The notes beneath the pieces were generated by a model. The model made no database searches and had not been told where the DNA came from. It was given only the letters and a program-made list of their open reading frames with translations. DNA of 64,000 nt, taken from NCBI RefSeq assembly GCF_000378825.1, contig NZ_KB900388.1:4657901-4721900 (forward strand). Reading direction: 5' to 3'. The position numbers and the translations under genes are program-made. Numbering within the stretch: the stretch's first letter is position 1; every line of letters starts with the position of its first letter. The DNA comes from Salinispora vitiensis. Lineage in GTDB: Bacteria > Actinomycetota > Actinomycetes > Mycobacteriales > Micromonosporaceae. This document shows positions 52,442 to 62,221 of the stretch, piece by piece.

Positions 52442-53617
52442 ATGTCTATGACCCGGCTCCCCGGCACTCCTCGCCTGTTGCGGGCGCTCAACGACCGCGC
52501 GGCGCTGGAGCTGCTACTGGAGCAGGGTCCGCTGACCCGGGCGCGGCTGGGCGAGCTGACCGGCCTGTCCAAGGTAACCGCGTCTCAGCTGGTCGAGCGC
52601 CTCGAGGAACGAGGGCTCGTCACTCGGGTTGGTGAGCAGGCGGGCGGGCGGGGTCCGAACGCCCAGCTCTATGCCGTCCGCCCGGGCAGCGCTCACGTGG
52701 TCGGGGTCGATTTCGGGGCCGACCGGGTGGTCGCCGCCTGCGCGGACATCACCGGGACGGTGGTCGGCCGCTCCGAGCAGGCAACTGGCGATACCGAGGA
52801 CCCGGTCGGTGTGGTGCACGACGCCGTCGTCGAAGCCGCGAGCAGCGCCGGGGCGCCACTGGCGACCGTACGCCGGGTCGTCCTGGGCGCCCCTGGTCTG
52901 GTGGATCCGGCCAGTGGTGACATCACCTTCGCGTTCAACCTGCCGCGGTGGCACGCCGGCCTGCTCGGTGCGCTCCGGGACGACCTGCGTACCCCCCTGG
53001 TCTTCGAGAACGACGTCAACCTGGCGGCGATGGCGGAGGCGCGGTCGGGAGCGGCGCAGGGCGTGGCCGACTTCGTCTTGGCCTGGGTGGACGCCGGCAT
53101 CGGCCTGGCGATCGTAATTGGCGGGCGGCTGCACCACGGCAGCACCGGCGCCGCCGGCGAGATCGGCTGGCTGCCGGTGCCCGGGGTGCCGATTCCGCGT
53201 GCCGCTGCCCTTCGTACCAAGCCCGCTTTCCAGCAGCTCGTCGGCGCGGAGGCGGTTCGCGCGCTCGCCCGGGAGCACGGGTACCCCGACGCCACGGCGG
53301 CCGGCGGGGTCTCCGCGGCGGTCGCCGACGGCGCGGCGGGTGCCCCGATGCTGGACGAACTGGCCCGTCGGCTCGCACTCGGGGTGACGAGCACCTGTGT
53401 GGTGTTGGATCCACCGCTGGTGGTTCTGGCTGGTGCGGTCGGCGGGGCCGGCGGGGCGGCGTTGGCCGAACGAGTGCAGCGAGAGGTGGCGGCGATCGCT
53501 CTGGTCCGGCCACGGGTGGTGCCGACCGGCCTGACCGAGGAGCCGATTCTGCGCGGCGCGCTGCACACCGCCCTGGCGGCGGTCCGGGACGAGGTGTTCG
53601 GCTCCACGACGAGCTGA
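52442..53617 (+). CDS. ROK-family transcriptional regulator
   Basis: The 391-residue protein has an N-terminal winged HTH (LLEQGPLTRARLGELTGLSKVTASQLVERLEERGLV) followed by the ROK sugar-kinase-like fold (VGVDFGADRVVAACADITGTVVGRSE, WVDAGIGLAIVIGGRLHHGSTGAAGEIGW). The usual ROK zinc motif (CxCGxxGCxE) is absent; at that position the protein reads LPVPGVPIP. It is probably a regulator rather than a kinase. It is divergent from the GH3 gene. GAGGA seven bases before the ATG supports the 52442 start. Confidence 0.88.
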   Translation: MSMTRLPGTPRLLRALNDRAALELLLEQGPLTRARLGELTGLSKVTASQLVERLEERGLVTRVGEQAGGRGPNAQLYAVRPGSAHVVGVDFGADRVVAACADITGTVVGRSEQATGDTEDPVGVVHDAVVEAASSAGAPLATVRRVVLGAPGLVDPASGDITFAFNLPRWHAGLLGALRDDLRTPLVFENDVNLAAMAEARSGAAQGVADFVLAWVDAGIGLAIVIGGRLHHGSTGAAGEIGWLPVPGVPIPRAAALRTKPAFQQLVGAEAVRALAREHGYPDATAAGGVSAAVADGAAGAPMLDELARRLALGVTSTCVVLDPPLVVLAGAVGGAGGAALAERVQREVAAIALVRPRVVPTGLTEEPILRGALHTALAAVRDEVFGSTTS

Positions 53618-53734
53618 CCGGCGGGGCGGTGTGGTGGTGTGGTCGGCCGACGCTCCGCCGGTCCACCGCGCTTCGCTCCGGTAGCTCCTTCGGGGGCTCG
53701 GGTGTGGCTGACCGGTGCGTGGTTGGATGGGGTC

Positions 53735-54577
<843 letters not shown>

Positions 54578-54649
54578 GGCACGGCGTGGCCCACGCCCGG
54601 ACCGGGTAGGGATCCCGCAGCCCCCAACCCGCACAACCGGAGGTGCTCG

Positions 54650-55546
54650 ATGCCACAGACCCGGGTGGTCGTCCTGGGTAGCGCCAACATGGACCTCGTG
54701 GCGACCGCTGCGGCGCTGCCACGGCCGGGGGAGACGCTGCTCGGCGCGGACTTCGTCATGGTGCCGGGCGGCAAGGGTGCCAACCAGGCCATCGGGGCAG
54801 CCCGGGCCGGCGCGGCCTGCACGTTCCTCGGTGCCATCGGCTCCGACGCCTTCGGCGTCACCCTGCGCGCCCGCATCACCGCGGCCGGAGTGGACACCAG
54901 TCAGCTGCGGGTCGCGTACGGTGCCTCCGGGGTCGCCCTGGTGATGGTGAACGCCGAGGGGGAGAACGCCATCGTGGTCAGTCCCGGCGCCAACGCCACG
55001 ATGACCGGGCTGACCGAGCCGGAACTGGCCGCCATCCGCGAAGCGGATGTGCTGGTCGCCCAGTTGGAGATCCCGGTGGAGACCGTCACCGAGGCGGCGG
55101 TGGCGGCGCGTGCCGCCGGTACCCGAGTGGTGCTCAACGCCGCCCCCGCCCGGACCGTGCCGCCGGAGCTCTTCGCCGCCACCGATGTGCTGGTGGTCAA
55201 CGAGAGCGAGGCGCAGACGTTCACCGGTCACGGTCGGGACACCCCGGCGGCCCTGCTGGAGTTGACCCCCCGGGCGGTGCTCACGCTCGGCGTCTCCGGC
55301 GCCTGGTACGGCGACCGGGATGGCGGCCGGGCGTGTGTCCCGGCGGTGCCGGTCGAGACCGTTGACTCGACGGCGGCCGGCGACGCGTTCTCGGCCGCGC
55401 TCGCGGTCGCCTGGGGTGAGGGGCGCGACCTGGTGGACGCGGTGCGGTGGGCGACGGGCGCCGGCGCGGCGTGTGTCCGGCGGCTCGGCGCTTCGGTGGC
55501 GTTGCCCAGCCGGGACGAGATCGACGAGCTGTACCAGCCGGGCTGA
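54650..55546 (+). CDS. rbsK: Ribokinase
   Basis: The 298-residue protein is a PfkB-family kinase with the N-terminal SANMDLV, the substrate motif GGKGANQAIGAARAG and the C-terminal catalytic DSTAAGDAFSAAL (general base Asp). These match ribokinase, which phosphorylates ribose to ribose 5-phosphate. GGAGG before the ATG supports the start. It lies 72 bases after the ABC ATPase gene; no ribose importer is seen. Related sugars cannot be excluded. Confidence 0.88.
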   Translation: MPQTRVVVLGSANMDLVATAAALPRPGETLLGADFVMVPGGKGANQAIGAARAGAACTFLGAIGSDAFGVTLRARITAAGVDTSQLRVAYGASGVALVMVNAEGENAIVVSPGANATMTGLTEPELAAIREADVLVAQLEIPVETVTEAAVAARAAGTRVVLNAAPARTVPPELFAATDVLVVNESEAQTFTGHGRDTPAALLELTPRAVLTLGVSGAWYGDRDGGRACVPAVPVETVDSTAAGDAFSAALAVAWGEGRDLVDAVRWATGAGAACVRRLGASVALPSRDEIDELYQPG

Positions 55547-55604
55547 CTCTTCCCGCGCCGCACGCCAGGGCGGCGGTGGCGGCCGCGACGGCGGGTCGGC
55601 CGAG

Positions 55605-56087
55605 TCACCGGTCGTAGGTCTGCTGTTCGACAGCGCGTTGTACGGCGCGGTAGATCTGGCCGAACCGGAGCGCGTCCGGCGTGCGCAGGAGCAGTAACTC
55701 GCGGCCCTGTGCCTGCACCCACAGCTCGTGCACCCGGTTGCCCCGCTCGTAGGAGCGGTCCAGCCAGCTGAGCGGGAGCTCCAGGAAGGGCGCCACGGCC
55801 AACGCGAGCAGCAGGCACCCGGCGAGGGTGAGCAGCACCGGCAGCCACCCTCGCTCCGGCGCTGACCAGACCAGCGCGAGTGCACAGAGCACTGCCGCCA
55901 GTGGCGGCAGCGACAACAGCAGCACCAGGACACCGCGGCTGAGTAGCCGCCCGCGGACGGCGAGGGTGGTTCGCCCCTTCGCGTGCCAGACGTACCTGAT
56001 CTCGGCTATCGGTACCCGGAGCCCACCCGACCGGATCGCCTCGGAGGTCACCTGCACCGCGTCGTCCCGGTAATAGAGGGTCATCAT
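55605..56087 (-). CDS. DUF6232 membrane protein (copy 1)
   Basis: A 160-residue protein with a short N-terminal beta-rich region (YYRDDAVQVTSEAIRSGG) and two hydrophobic helices (about 48-68 and 78-105), then a C-terminal region ending FGQIYRAVQRAVEQ. The two-helix, FGQIYRA-type layout matches DUF6232, a small actinobacterial membrane family without a known function. It lies beside a paralog on the same strand. The start is one of two adjacent ATGs with no clear RBS. Confidence 0.75.
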   Translation of the reverse strand: MMTLYYRDDAVQVTSEAIRSGGLRVPIAEIRYVWHAKGRTTLAVRGRLLSRGVLVLLLSLPPLAAVLCALALVWSAPERGWLPVLLTLAGCLLLALAVAPFLELPLSWLDRSYERGNRVHELWVQAQGRELLLLRTPDALRFGQIYRAVQRAVEQQTYDR

Positions 56088-56144
56088 TAACTCTAACCGG
56101 GGTCGATCGGTGCGGGTCGGCCTGATCGGGTCGGGTACCGGGCC

Positions 56145-56684
56145 CTACTTCGGTGCCGGGCCGCTCCGGCTGCTGGCCCGGGAGTGGGCCGCTCTCGCTG
56201 CCGGGTGCGGCGGTTGGAGGGCTGGTTGGCTGTTTTCAATGGCGCGCTGCAGGGCTCGGTAGATCTGCCCGAACCGCACCGCGTCCGCGGTCGCCAGCAG
56301 CAGCGTTGGCCGGCCCTGCCAGCGGACCCAGATCTCCAGCCGGCGGCTGCCCCGGGCGTACGAGCGGTCTAGGTGTTCGAAGAGGAAGTCGGCGACCGGC
56401 CCGACCGCGAGCCCGACCAGCACCGAGGTGCCGATGATGGCGATGGTGACGGTGGGGGAGCGGCCGAGCCAGAGCGCGAGCGCGATGCCCGCCACCGCGG
56501 CGACCAGCGGACCGGCCAGGGCCGCGCCGATCGCGCCGCGGCCGACGAGCACGCGCCAGGAGCGGCTGCCGCGGTGGTGCCACACGGCGCTGATCTCGGC
56601 CAGCGGGAAGGTCTGGTGCAGCACCTGGATAGTCGTTGATGTTACTTGTATCGATTTATCGTGGTAATGCGTGACCATTTCCAA
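56145..56684 (-). CDS. DUF6232 membrane protein (copy 2)
   Basis: The 179-residue paralog of the neighbouring gene shares the beta-rich start (HDKSIQVTSTTIQVLHQTFPLAEISAVWHHRG), two hydrophobic helices (about 50-70 and 78-98), and FGQIYRALQRAIE, followed by a longer basic, Ala/Ser-rich tail. The two copies probably arose by tandem duplication. The 5' end lies close to the divergent enoyl-CoA hydratase gene. Confidence 0.75.
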   Translation of the reverse strand: MEMVTHYHDKSIQVTSTTIQVLHQTFPLAEISAVWHHRGSRSWRVLVGRGAIGAALAGPLVAAVAGIALALWLGRSPTVTIAIIGTSVLVGLAVGPVADFLFEHLDRSYARGSRRLEIWVRWQGRPTLLLATADAVRFGQIYRALQRAIENSQPALQPPHPAARAAHSRASSRSGPAPK

Positions 56685-56775
56685 ACTCCCGGTTACGGGG
56701 CTGGCGCCAGACTACGGCCCCAGCGGCCGGGCCGTAAGGTTGGCACGCTACTTCGACGAGGAAGTGAGGGACGGC

Positions 56776-57549
56776 GTGGGCGAGTTCGTGCGGCTGGAGA
56801 TCAAGGACGGGATCGGCACCATTCGGTTGGAGCGGCCGCCGATGAATGCGCTGAACACCCAGGTGCAGGAGGAGCTGCGCGCCGCGGCGACCCAGGCGGG
56901 GGGCGACCCGGCCGTCCGCGCGGTCATCGTGTACGGCGGGGACCGGGTCTTCGCCGCCGGGGCGGACATCAAGGAGATGGCCGACATGTCCTACGTGGAC
57001 ATGTCCGAGCGGGCAGCCGCCCTCTCCAGTGCGCTGGGTGCGATCGCCCAGATCCCCAAGCCGGTAGTCGCCGCGATCACCGGGTACGCCCTCGGTGGCG
57101 GCTGCGAGCTGGCCCTCGCCTGCGACTGGCGGGTGGTGGCCGAGGACGCCAAGCTCGGCCAGCCGGAGATCAAGCTCGGCGTCATTCCCGGCGCCGGTGG
57201 CACCCAGCGGCTGGCCCGCCTGGTCGGCCCGGCCCGAGCCAAGGATCTGATCATGTCGGGCCGGATGGTGGACGCGGCGGAGGCGCTCCGGATCGGGCTG
57301 GCCGACCGGGTGGCCCCCGCCGCCGAGGTCTATGCCGCTGCGGTGGCCCTGGTGCAGCCGTACCTGACCGGCCCGGTGCAGGCCCTGCGCGCGGCGAAGC
57401 TGGCGGTCGACGGTGGCCTGGAGATGGACCTGACCTCCGGCCTCGCCTGGGAGAGCCAGCTCTTCGCGGCGCTGTTCGCCACCGACGACCGGCGGGAGGG
57501 CATGGCGGCCTTCGTGGAGAAACGCAAGCCGGACTTCACCGGACGTTGA
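56776..57549 (+). CDS. Enoyl-CoA hydratase/isomerase
   Basis: The 257-residue protein has the crotonase fold motifs: AGADIKEM for the oxyanion hole, GGGCELALACDWRVVAEDAKLGQPEIKLGVIPGAGGTQRL for CoA binding and catalysis, with the Glu of GQPEI and GAGGTQ in place. It hydrates 2-enoyl-CoA in beta-oxidation or a related pathway. GTG 56776, five bases after AGGGA, is preferred; the longer open frame to 56671 overlaps the divergent DUF6232 gene. Confidence 0.9.
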   Translation: MGEFVRLEIKDGIGTIRLERPPMNALNTQVQEELRAAATQAGGDPAVRAVIVYGGDRVFAAGADIKEMADMSYVDMSERAAALSSALGAIAQIPKPVVAAITGYALGGGCELALACDWRVVAEDAKLGQPEIKLGVIPGAGGTQRLARLVGPARAKDLIMSGRMVDAAEALRIGLADRVAPAAEVYAAAVALVQPYLTGPVQALRAAKLAVDGGLEMDLTSGLAWESQLFAALFATDDRREGMAAFVEKRKPDFTGR

Positions 57550-57621
57550 TCCGGGGCGTTCCCTTTCCGGCTACCGCTGGGTAGCGTATGCCCGGATCTT
57601 CCGCGATCAGGGGAGCTGGTC

Positions 57622-59244
57622 ATGTCGGAGCGGATCGAGGGGCACGGCGGGGCGCTAGCACTGGCGGCGCTGCGGGCACACGGGGTGCGGGAGATGTTCA
57701 CCCTCTCCGGAGGGCACGTCTTCCCGCTCTACGACGCCGCGCACCAGCTCGGGTTTCCGATCTATGACGTCCGGCACGAGCAGTCGGCGGTCTTCGCCGC
57801 CGAGGCGGTCGCAAAGCTGCAGCGCCGCCCCGGCCTCGCCGTACTGACCGCCGGGCCGGGCGTCACCAACGGCATCTCCGGGCTGACCAGCGCCTTCTTC
57901 AACGCGTCACCGATCCTGGTGCTCGGTGGGCGAGCACCACAGTTTCGGTGGGGGGCGGGCAGTCTCCAGGAGCTGGATCACCTGCCGTTGGTCACCCCGG
58001 TGACAAAGCACGCCGAGACGGTCCTGCGCCCCGAGGACATCCCACACGTGGTGAGCGGCGCGTTGACCACGGCGCTGACCCCGCATCGTGGCCCGGTCTT
58101 TGTGGACCTCCCCCTAGAGGTGGCCTTCTCGGTGGCCGCCGCCGCCCTGCCGGCCGTCGCTGCGATCGAGGCGATCGAGGCGGACCCGGCGGAGGTGGCG
58201 AAGGCCGCCGACCTGATCGCCCGCGGTCAGCGACCCGTGCTCATCGCCGGCTCCGACGTCTACGCCGGCGACGCCGTTGCCGCGCTGCGCGCGGCGGCCG
58301 AGGCCTTCGCGGTGCCGGTCTTCACCAACGGCATGGGCCGGGGCGCGCTGCCGCCGGACCACCCGCTCGCCTTCACCAAGTCCCGCCGGGTGGCGTTGCA
58401 GCAGGCCGACGTGGTGGTGGTCGTCGGCACGCCGTTGGACTTCCGGCTCAACTTCGGCGACTTCGGCGCCGCGGCGGTGGTGCACGTCGTGGACGCGCCG
58501 GGTGAGCGTGCCGGGCACCGCCGGCCGGCCGCCGCACCCGCCGGCGACCTGCGACTGATCCTGTCCGCCTTCGCCGACCACCCCGGCGACCGCGTCGACC
58601 ACACGGAGTGGGTCGCCGAGTTGCGGGCCGCCGAGGATGCCGCCCGGACCCGCGACGCCGCGGAGATGGGCGCGGAGACCGACCCGATTCGGCCCGCCCG
58701 GGTCTACGGCGAACTGCGCCGGGTACTGGCCCGGGACGCGGTCACCATCGGCGACGGTGGCGACTTCGTCTCGTACGCGGGCCGGTACCTGGAGCCCGCC
58801 CAGCCCGGCACCTGGCTCGACCCCGGTCCGTACGGCTGCCTCGGCACCGGGATGGGCTACGCCATGGGTGCCCGGGTCACCCACCCCGACCGGCAGATCT
58901 GCGTCTTGATGGGGGACGGCGCGGCCGGCTTCTCCCTGCTGGACGTGGAGTCGTTGGTCCGGCAGCGGTTGCCGGTGGTGATCGTCGTCGGCAACAACGG
59001 CATCTGGGGGCTGGAGAAGCATCCGATGCGCGCGCTGTACGGCTACGACGTGGCCGCCGACCTCCAGCCGGAGCTCCGTTACGACCAGGTGGTCCAGGCG
59101 TTGGGCGGTGCGGGCGAGACCGTGACGAGGGCCGCCGACCTTGGGCCGGCGCTGCGACGGGCCTTCGCGGCCGGGGTGCCGTATCTGGTCAACGTGGTGA
59201 CCGACCCGGCTGACGCGTACCCCCGGTCGTCGAATCTCGCCTGA
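57622..59244 (+). CDS. IlvG-like ThDP-dependent enzyme (acetolactate synthase family)
   Basis: The 540-residue protein follows the acetolactate synthase order: the N-terminal PYR domain with activating Glu in RHEQSAVFAAEAVAK, the GPGVTNGISGL region, a central FAD-like domain and the PP domain with GDGAAGFSLLDVESL and NNGIWG for Mg-ThDP. It resembles mycobacterial IlvG and 2-hydroxyacyl-CoA lyase-like proteins more than the housekeeping IlvB. The reaction is uncertain (2-oxoacid ligation or decarboxylation). It is 72 bases after the enoyl-CoA hydratase gene and could be in its operon. Confidence 0.85.
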   Translation: MSERIEGHGGALALAALRAHGVREMFTLSGGHVFPLYDAAHQLGFPIYDVRHEQSAVFAAEAVAKLQRRPGLAVLTAGPGVTNGISGLTSAFFNASPILVLGGRAPQFRWGAGSLQELDHLPLVTPVTKHAETVLRPEDIPHVVSGALTTALTPHRGPVFVDLPLEVAFSVAAAALPAVAAIEAIEADPAEVAKAADLIARGQRPVLIAGSDVYAGDAVAALRAAAEAFAVPVFTNGMGRGALPPDHPLAFTKSRRVALQQADVVVVVGTPLDFRLNFGDFGAAAVVHVVDAPGERAGHRRPAAAPAGDLRLILSAFADHPGDRVDHTEWVAELRAAEDAARTRDAAEMGAETDPIRPARVYGELRRVLARDAVTIGDGGDFVSYAGRYLEPAQPGTWLDPGPYGCLGTGMGYAMGARVTHPDRQICVLMGDGAAGFSLLDVESLVRQRLPVVIVVGNNGIWGLEKHPMRALYGYDVAADLQPELRYDQVVQALGGAGETVTRAADLGPALRRAFAAGVPYLVNVVTDPADAYPRSSNLA

Positions 59245-59249
59245 GCGGG

Positions 59250-59657
59250 TCAGCCCTCGGGTCGCTTCTGCTCACCGTCCCCGCGGCGCAGATCGTCCTC
59301 GCGGCGGCGCAGGTCTTCCTCCCAGCGGCGGAAGAGCTCCCGGTCGGCCTGGCTCTCGGTGCGTTCCTCGACCGAACGGAGAAACTCCGGGTCGTCGTCC
59401 GGTGCGATCGGGCGGTGCCGGCGCCCGGTGAGACCGTAGCCGGCTGGCCGGCCGGCCCCGGGCTGACCGGCTCTGGTCTCGCGGCCGGCGACGAACCAAG
59501 CGATCGAGCCGACCAGCGGGAAGAGAAGGATGATCAGCACCCAGGCGATCCGGGGCAGGGTGCGGATGTCGCCCTCCTCGGCCGAGAGACAGCTGATCAA
59601 CGCGATGACGGCGAGGATGACCTGCGCGAGGAAGAGGAGAACGTACAGCCGAGCCAT
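59250..59657 (-). CDS. PLDc_N-domain small membrane protein
   Basis: The 135-residue protein has two N-terminal hydrophobic helices with the phospholipase D nuclease N-terminal pattern (LPRIAWVLIILLFPLVGSIAWFVAGRE), then a charged cytoplasmic tail rich in Arg and Glu (RRWEEDLRRREDDLRRGD). Function is unknown; the family is common in actinomycetes. ATG 59657 is chosen because the sequence upstream lacks membrane character. Confidence 0.8.
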   Translation of the reverse strand: MARLYVLLFLAQVILAVIALISCLSAEEGDIRTLPRIAWVLIILLFPLVGSIAWFVAGRETRAGQPGAGRPAGYGLTGRRHRPIAPDDDPEFLRSVEERTESQADRELFRRWEEDLRRREDDLRRGDGEQKRPEG

Positions 59658-59727
59658 GAGACCATCATGACGTACCGGTGGTTGTTGCCACACCCCACGG
59701 CGGGGGCGACATCTACACTCCGTGATC

Positions 59728-60135
59728 ATGGAGCAGCGGTTGACGGCCGAGGAGCGGCTGACCCTCAAGACGGGCGCCTTCGGCGCGGTCGTCCTCGTGT
59801 CAAATGTGGAGCCCGGTGTGCTGGCGCTGGTACGGGAGAGCTTCGCCGCCTCCGCCGCGCTGGCTGACTCCAGTGGGATGGTCAAGGCCGTGCTGACCAG
59901 TGGTCCCCTGCCCCGGCTGCCGCGCGATTCGGAGCTCGAGATCGAGTCTGTGGTGCTGCCGGCGCTGACCCGGGCGGTGGCGATTCTGCGGGAGAAGTCG
60001 CCACCGGACGTGCGGACCTACCGGGAGGTGGTGTTGGCCGCCGCCGACCAGGCGGCCGGGGCGCACCGGGGGGTCACCCCGCGGGAGACAGCGATGATCG
60101 AGCGCATCCGGGGTGCGCTGGTGGAGCCGGTCTGA
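59728..60135 (+). CDS. Unknown small cytoplasmic protein
   Basis: A 135-residue protein, predicted helical, with no recognised domain. It reads EQRLTAEERLTLKTGAFGAV and ends with a basic region (TPRETAMIERIRGALVEP). TACACT (59714-59719) sits just before the ATG, suggesting a leaderless start; a GTG at 59722 is also possible. It is divergent from the PLDc_N-domain gene and 181 bases before the electron-transfer flavoprotein genes. Confidence 0.6.
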   Translation: MEQRLTAEERLTLKTGAFGAVVLVSNVEPGVLALVRESFAASAALADSSGMVKAVLTSGPLPRLPRDSELEIESVVLPALTRAVAILREKSPPDVRTYREVVLAAADQAAGAHRGVTPRETAMIERIRGALVEPV

Positions 60136-60316
60136 GTCGCCTTTGGTGAGCTGTGTCACCATACGGGCCCCGGGGGTGGAAGCTACTTGTGGGTAACATG
60201 ACGTCGTGGTCAACCGCACAGCGTCCGCGGTTGACCGCGCGTTGAGTTACGCGGGAGGCTGCGCCCCATACCGGGCGAGCGAATCGCATCAACCACAGGA
60301 GGGTCGTCGAAGCGCG

Positions 60317-61096
60317 ATGAATATCGTCGTACTCGTCAAGCAGGTGCCCGATTCGGGCGCGGACCGCAACCTGCGTACTGACGACAACACCGTCGACCGC
60401 GGTTCGGCGAACAACGTCATCAACGAGATGGACGAGTACGCCATCGAGGAGGCGTTGAAGATCAAGGAGGCGCACGGCGGCGAGGTCACCATCCTGACCA
60501 TGGGGCCCGACCAGGCGACCGAGTCGATCCGCAAGGCGCTCTCCATGGGGCCGGACAAGGCCGTACACGTCCTGGACGACGCCCTGGCCGGGTCCTGCGC
60601 GGTGACCACCTCCAAGGTGCTCAGCACCGCGCTCGGGCAGCTGAACGCCGATCTGGTGCTCTGCGGTGCCGAGTCCACCGACGGCCGGGTCCAGGTCCTG
60701 CCGCACATGATCGCCGAGCGGCTCGGCGTCGCCGCGCTGACCGGTGCTCGGAAGCTCACCGTCGACGGCGGCACGCTCACCATCGAGCGGCAGACCGAGG
60801 AGGGCTACGAGGTGGTCACCGCCGAGGCCCCCGCCGTGGTCTCCGTCTGGGACACCATCAACGAGCCGCGCTACCCCTCCTTCAAGGGCATCATGGCCGC
60901 CAAGAAGAAGCCGGTGCAGACCCTGCCCCTGGCCGACCTCGGTGTCGCCCCGGCCGAGGTGGGCCACGCCGGCGCGACCAGCGCCGTGCTGGAGCACAGC
61001 AAGCGCCCGCCGCGCTCCAGCGGCACGAAGGTCACCGACGAGGGCGCCGGCGGCACGCAGCTGGTCGAGTTCCTCGCCACCGAGAAGTTCGTGTGA
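60317..61096 (+). CDS. etfB: Electron transfer flavoprotein beta subunit
   Basis: The 259-residue protein begins MNIVVLVKQVPDSGADRNL and has the ETF beta pattern NEMDEYAIEEALKIKEAHGGEVTILTMGP and DLVLCGAESTDG. It forms a heterodimer with the next gene product and passes electrons from acyl-CoA dehydrogenases to the quinone pool. AGGAGGG is 13 bases before the ATG, farther than normal. The two subunits are separated by 14 bases, so they are co-translated. Confidence 0.94.
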   Translation: MNIVVLVKQVPDSGADRNLRTDDNTVDRGSANNVINEMDEYAIEEALKIKEAHGGEVTILTMGPDQATESIRKALSMGPDKAVHVLDDALAGSCAVTTSKVLSTALGQLNADLVLCGAESTDGRVQVLPHMIAERLGVAALTGARKLTVDGGTLTIERQTEEGYEVVTAEAPAVVSVWDTINEPRYPSFKGIMAAKKKPVQTLPLADLGVAPAEVGHAGATSAVLEHSKRPPRSSGTKVTDEGAGGTQLVEFLATEKFV

Positions 61097-61110
61097 GAGC
61101 AGGTCTGGAC

Positions 61111-62070
61111 ATGTCTGAGGTTCTCGTCGTCGTCGAAGCCACCCAGGAGTTCGGCGTCAAGAAGGTCACCCTGGAGATGCTCACCCTCGCCCGTGGCCTG
61201 GGTACGCCGAGCGCGGTCGTGCTCGGCGGCCCCGGCGCAGCCGAGGCGCTGAGCGCGAAGCTGGGTGAGTACGGGGCAGCGAAGATCTACGCCGCCGAGA
61301 GTGCGGAGATCGACGGCTACCTGGTCGCGCCCAAGGCCACCGTCCTGGCCGAGTTGGTTACGCGGGTGCAGCCCGCCGCGGTGCTGCTCGCCTCCGCCCA
61401 GGAGGGCAAGGAGATCGCCGCCCGGCTCGCGGTGAAGCTCGACAACGGCATCCTGACCGACGTGGTCGGGCTGGACGCCGACGGCACCGCGACGCAGGTC
61501 GTCTTCGCCGGCTCCACCATCGTGAAGTCCAAGGTCACCCGGGGCCTGCCGCTGGTCACCGTCCGGCCGAACTCGGTCACCCCGGAACCGGCCGCGGCCA
61601 CCCCGGCCGTCGAGCAGCTCACCGTCTCGGTCCCGGCCGCCGACAAGCTCGCCCGGGTCGTCAACCGGGTCGCCGAGCAGAAGGGCAGCCGTCCGGAGCT
61701 GACCGAGGCTTCGGTCGTGGTCTCCGGCGGCCGTGGGGTCGGCACCGCCGACAACTTCAAGCTCGTCGAGGAGCTGGCGGACCTGCTCGGTGGGGCTGTC
61801 GGCGCATCTCGCGCCGCCGTTGACTCGGGCTACTACCCGCACCAGTTCCAGGTGGGTCAGACCGGCAAGACGGTCTCCCCGCAGCTCTACATCGCGCTCG
61901 GTATCTCCGGTGCGATCCAGCACCGGGCCGGCATGCAGACCTCGAAGACGATCGTCGCGGTCAACAAGGACGGTGAGGCGCCGATCTTTGAGCTCGCCGA
62001 CTTCGGCGTGGTGGGCGACCTGTTCAAGGTCGTACCGCAGACCGCCGAGGAGATCCGCAAGCGCCGGTGA
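61111..62070 (+). CDS. etfA: Electron transfer flavoprotein alpha subunit
   Basis: The 319-residue protein starts [24 protein letters not shown] and carries the C-terminal FAD-binding signature: [72 protein letters not shown]. This is the standard ETF alpha end. It pairs with the beta subunit. A strong hairpin terminator follows the stop. Confidence 0.94.
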   Translation: MSEVLVVVEATQEFGVKKVTLEMLTLARGLGTPSAVVLGGPGAAEALSAKLGEYGAAKIYAAESAEIDGYLVAPKATVLAELVTRVQPAAVLLASAQEGKEIAARLAVKLDNGILTDVVGLDADGTATQVVFAGSTIVKSKVTRGLPLVTVRPNSVTPEPAAATPAVEQLTVSVPAADKLARVVNRVAEQKGSRPELTEASVVVSGGRGVGTADNFKLVEELADLLGGAVGASRAAVDSGYYPHQFQVGQTGKTVSPQLYIALGISGAIQHRAGMQTSKTIVAVNKDGEAPIFELADFGVVGDLFKVVPQTAEEIRKRR

Positions 62071-62085
62071 GTTGACGCGTCGGCC

Positions 62086-62128
62086 ACGACCAGCGCCGGG
62101 AACCCGTGGGGTTCCCGGCGCTGGTCGT
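62086..62128 (+). terminator. Strong terminator after the ETF genes
   Basis: Two 20-base arms (62086-62105 and 62109-62128) pair perfectly across a three-base loop, 16 bases after the ETF alpha stop. Confidence 0.85.
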
Positions 62129-62221
62129 ATCGGCGTCCGCGCACCGCCGCCGCGCCAACCTGCGAGGATGGCCTGCGTGCCCCGTACGCACCGCGGCCGA
62201 GGCAGGGAACGAGGAGCGCGG

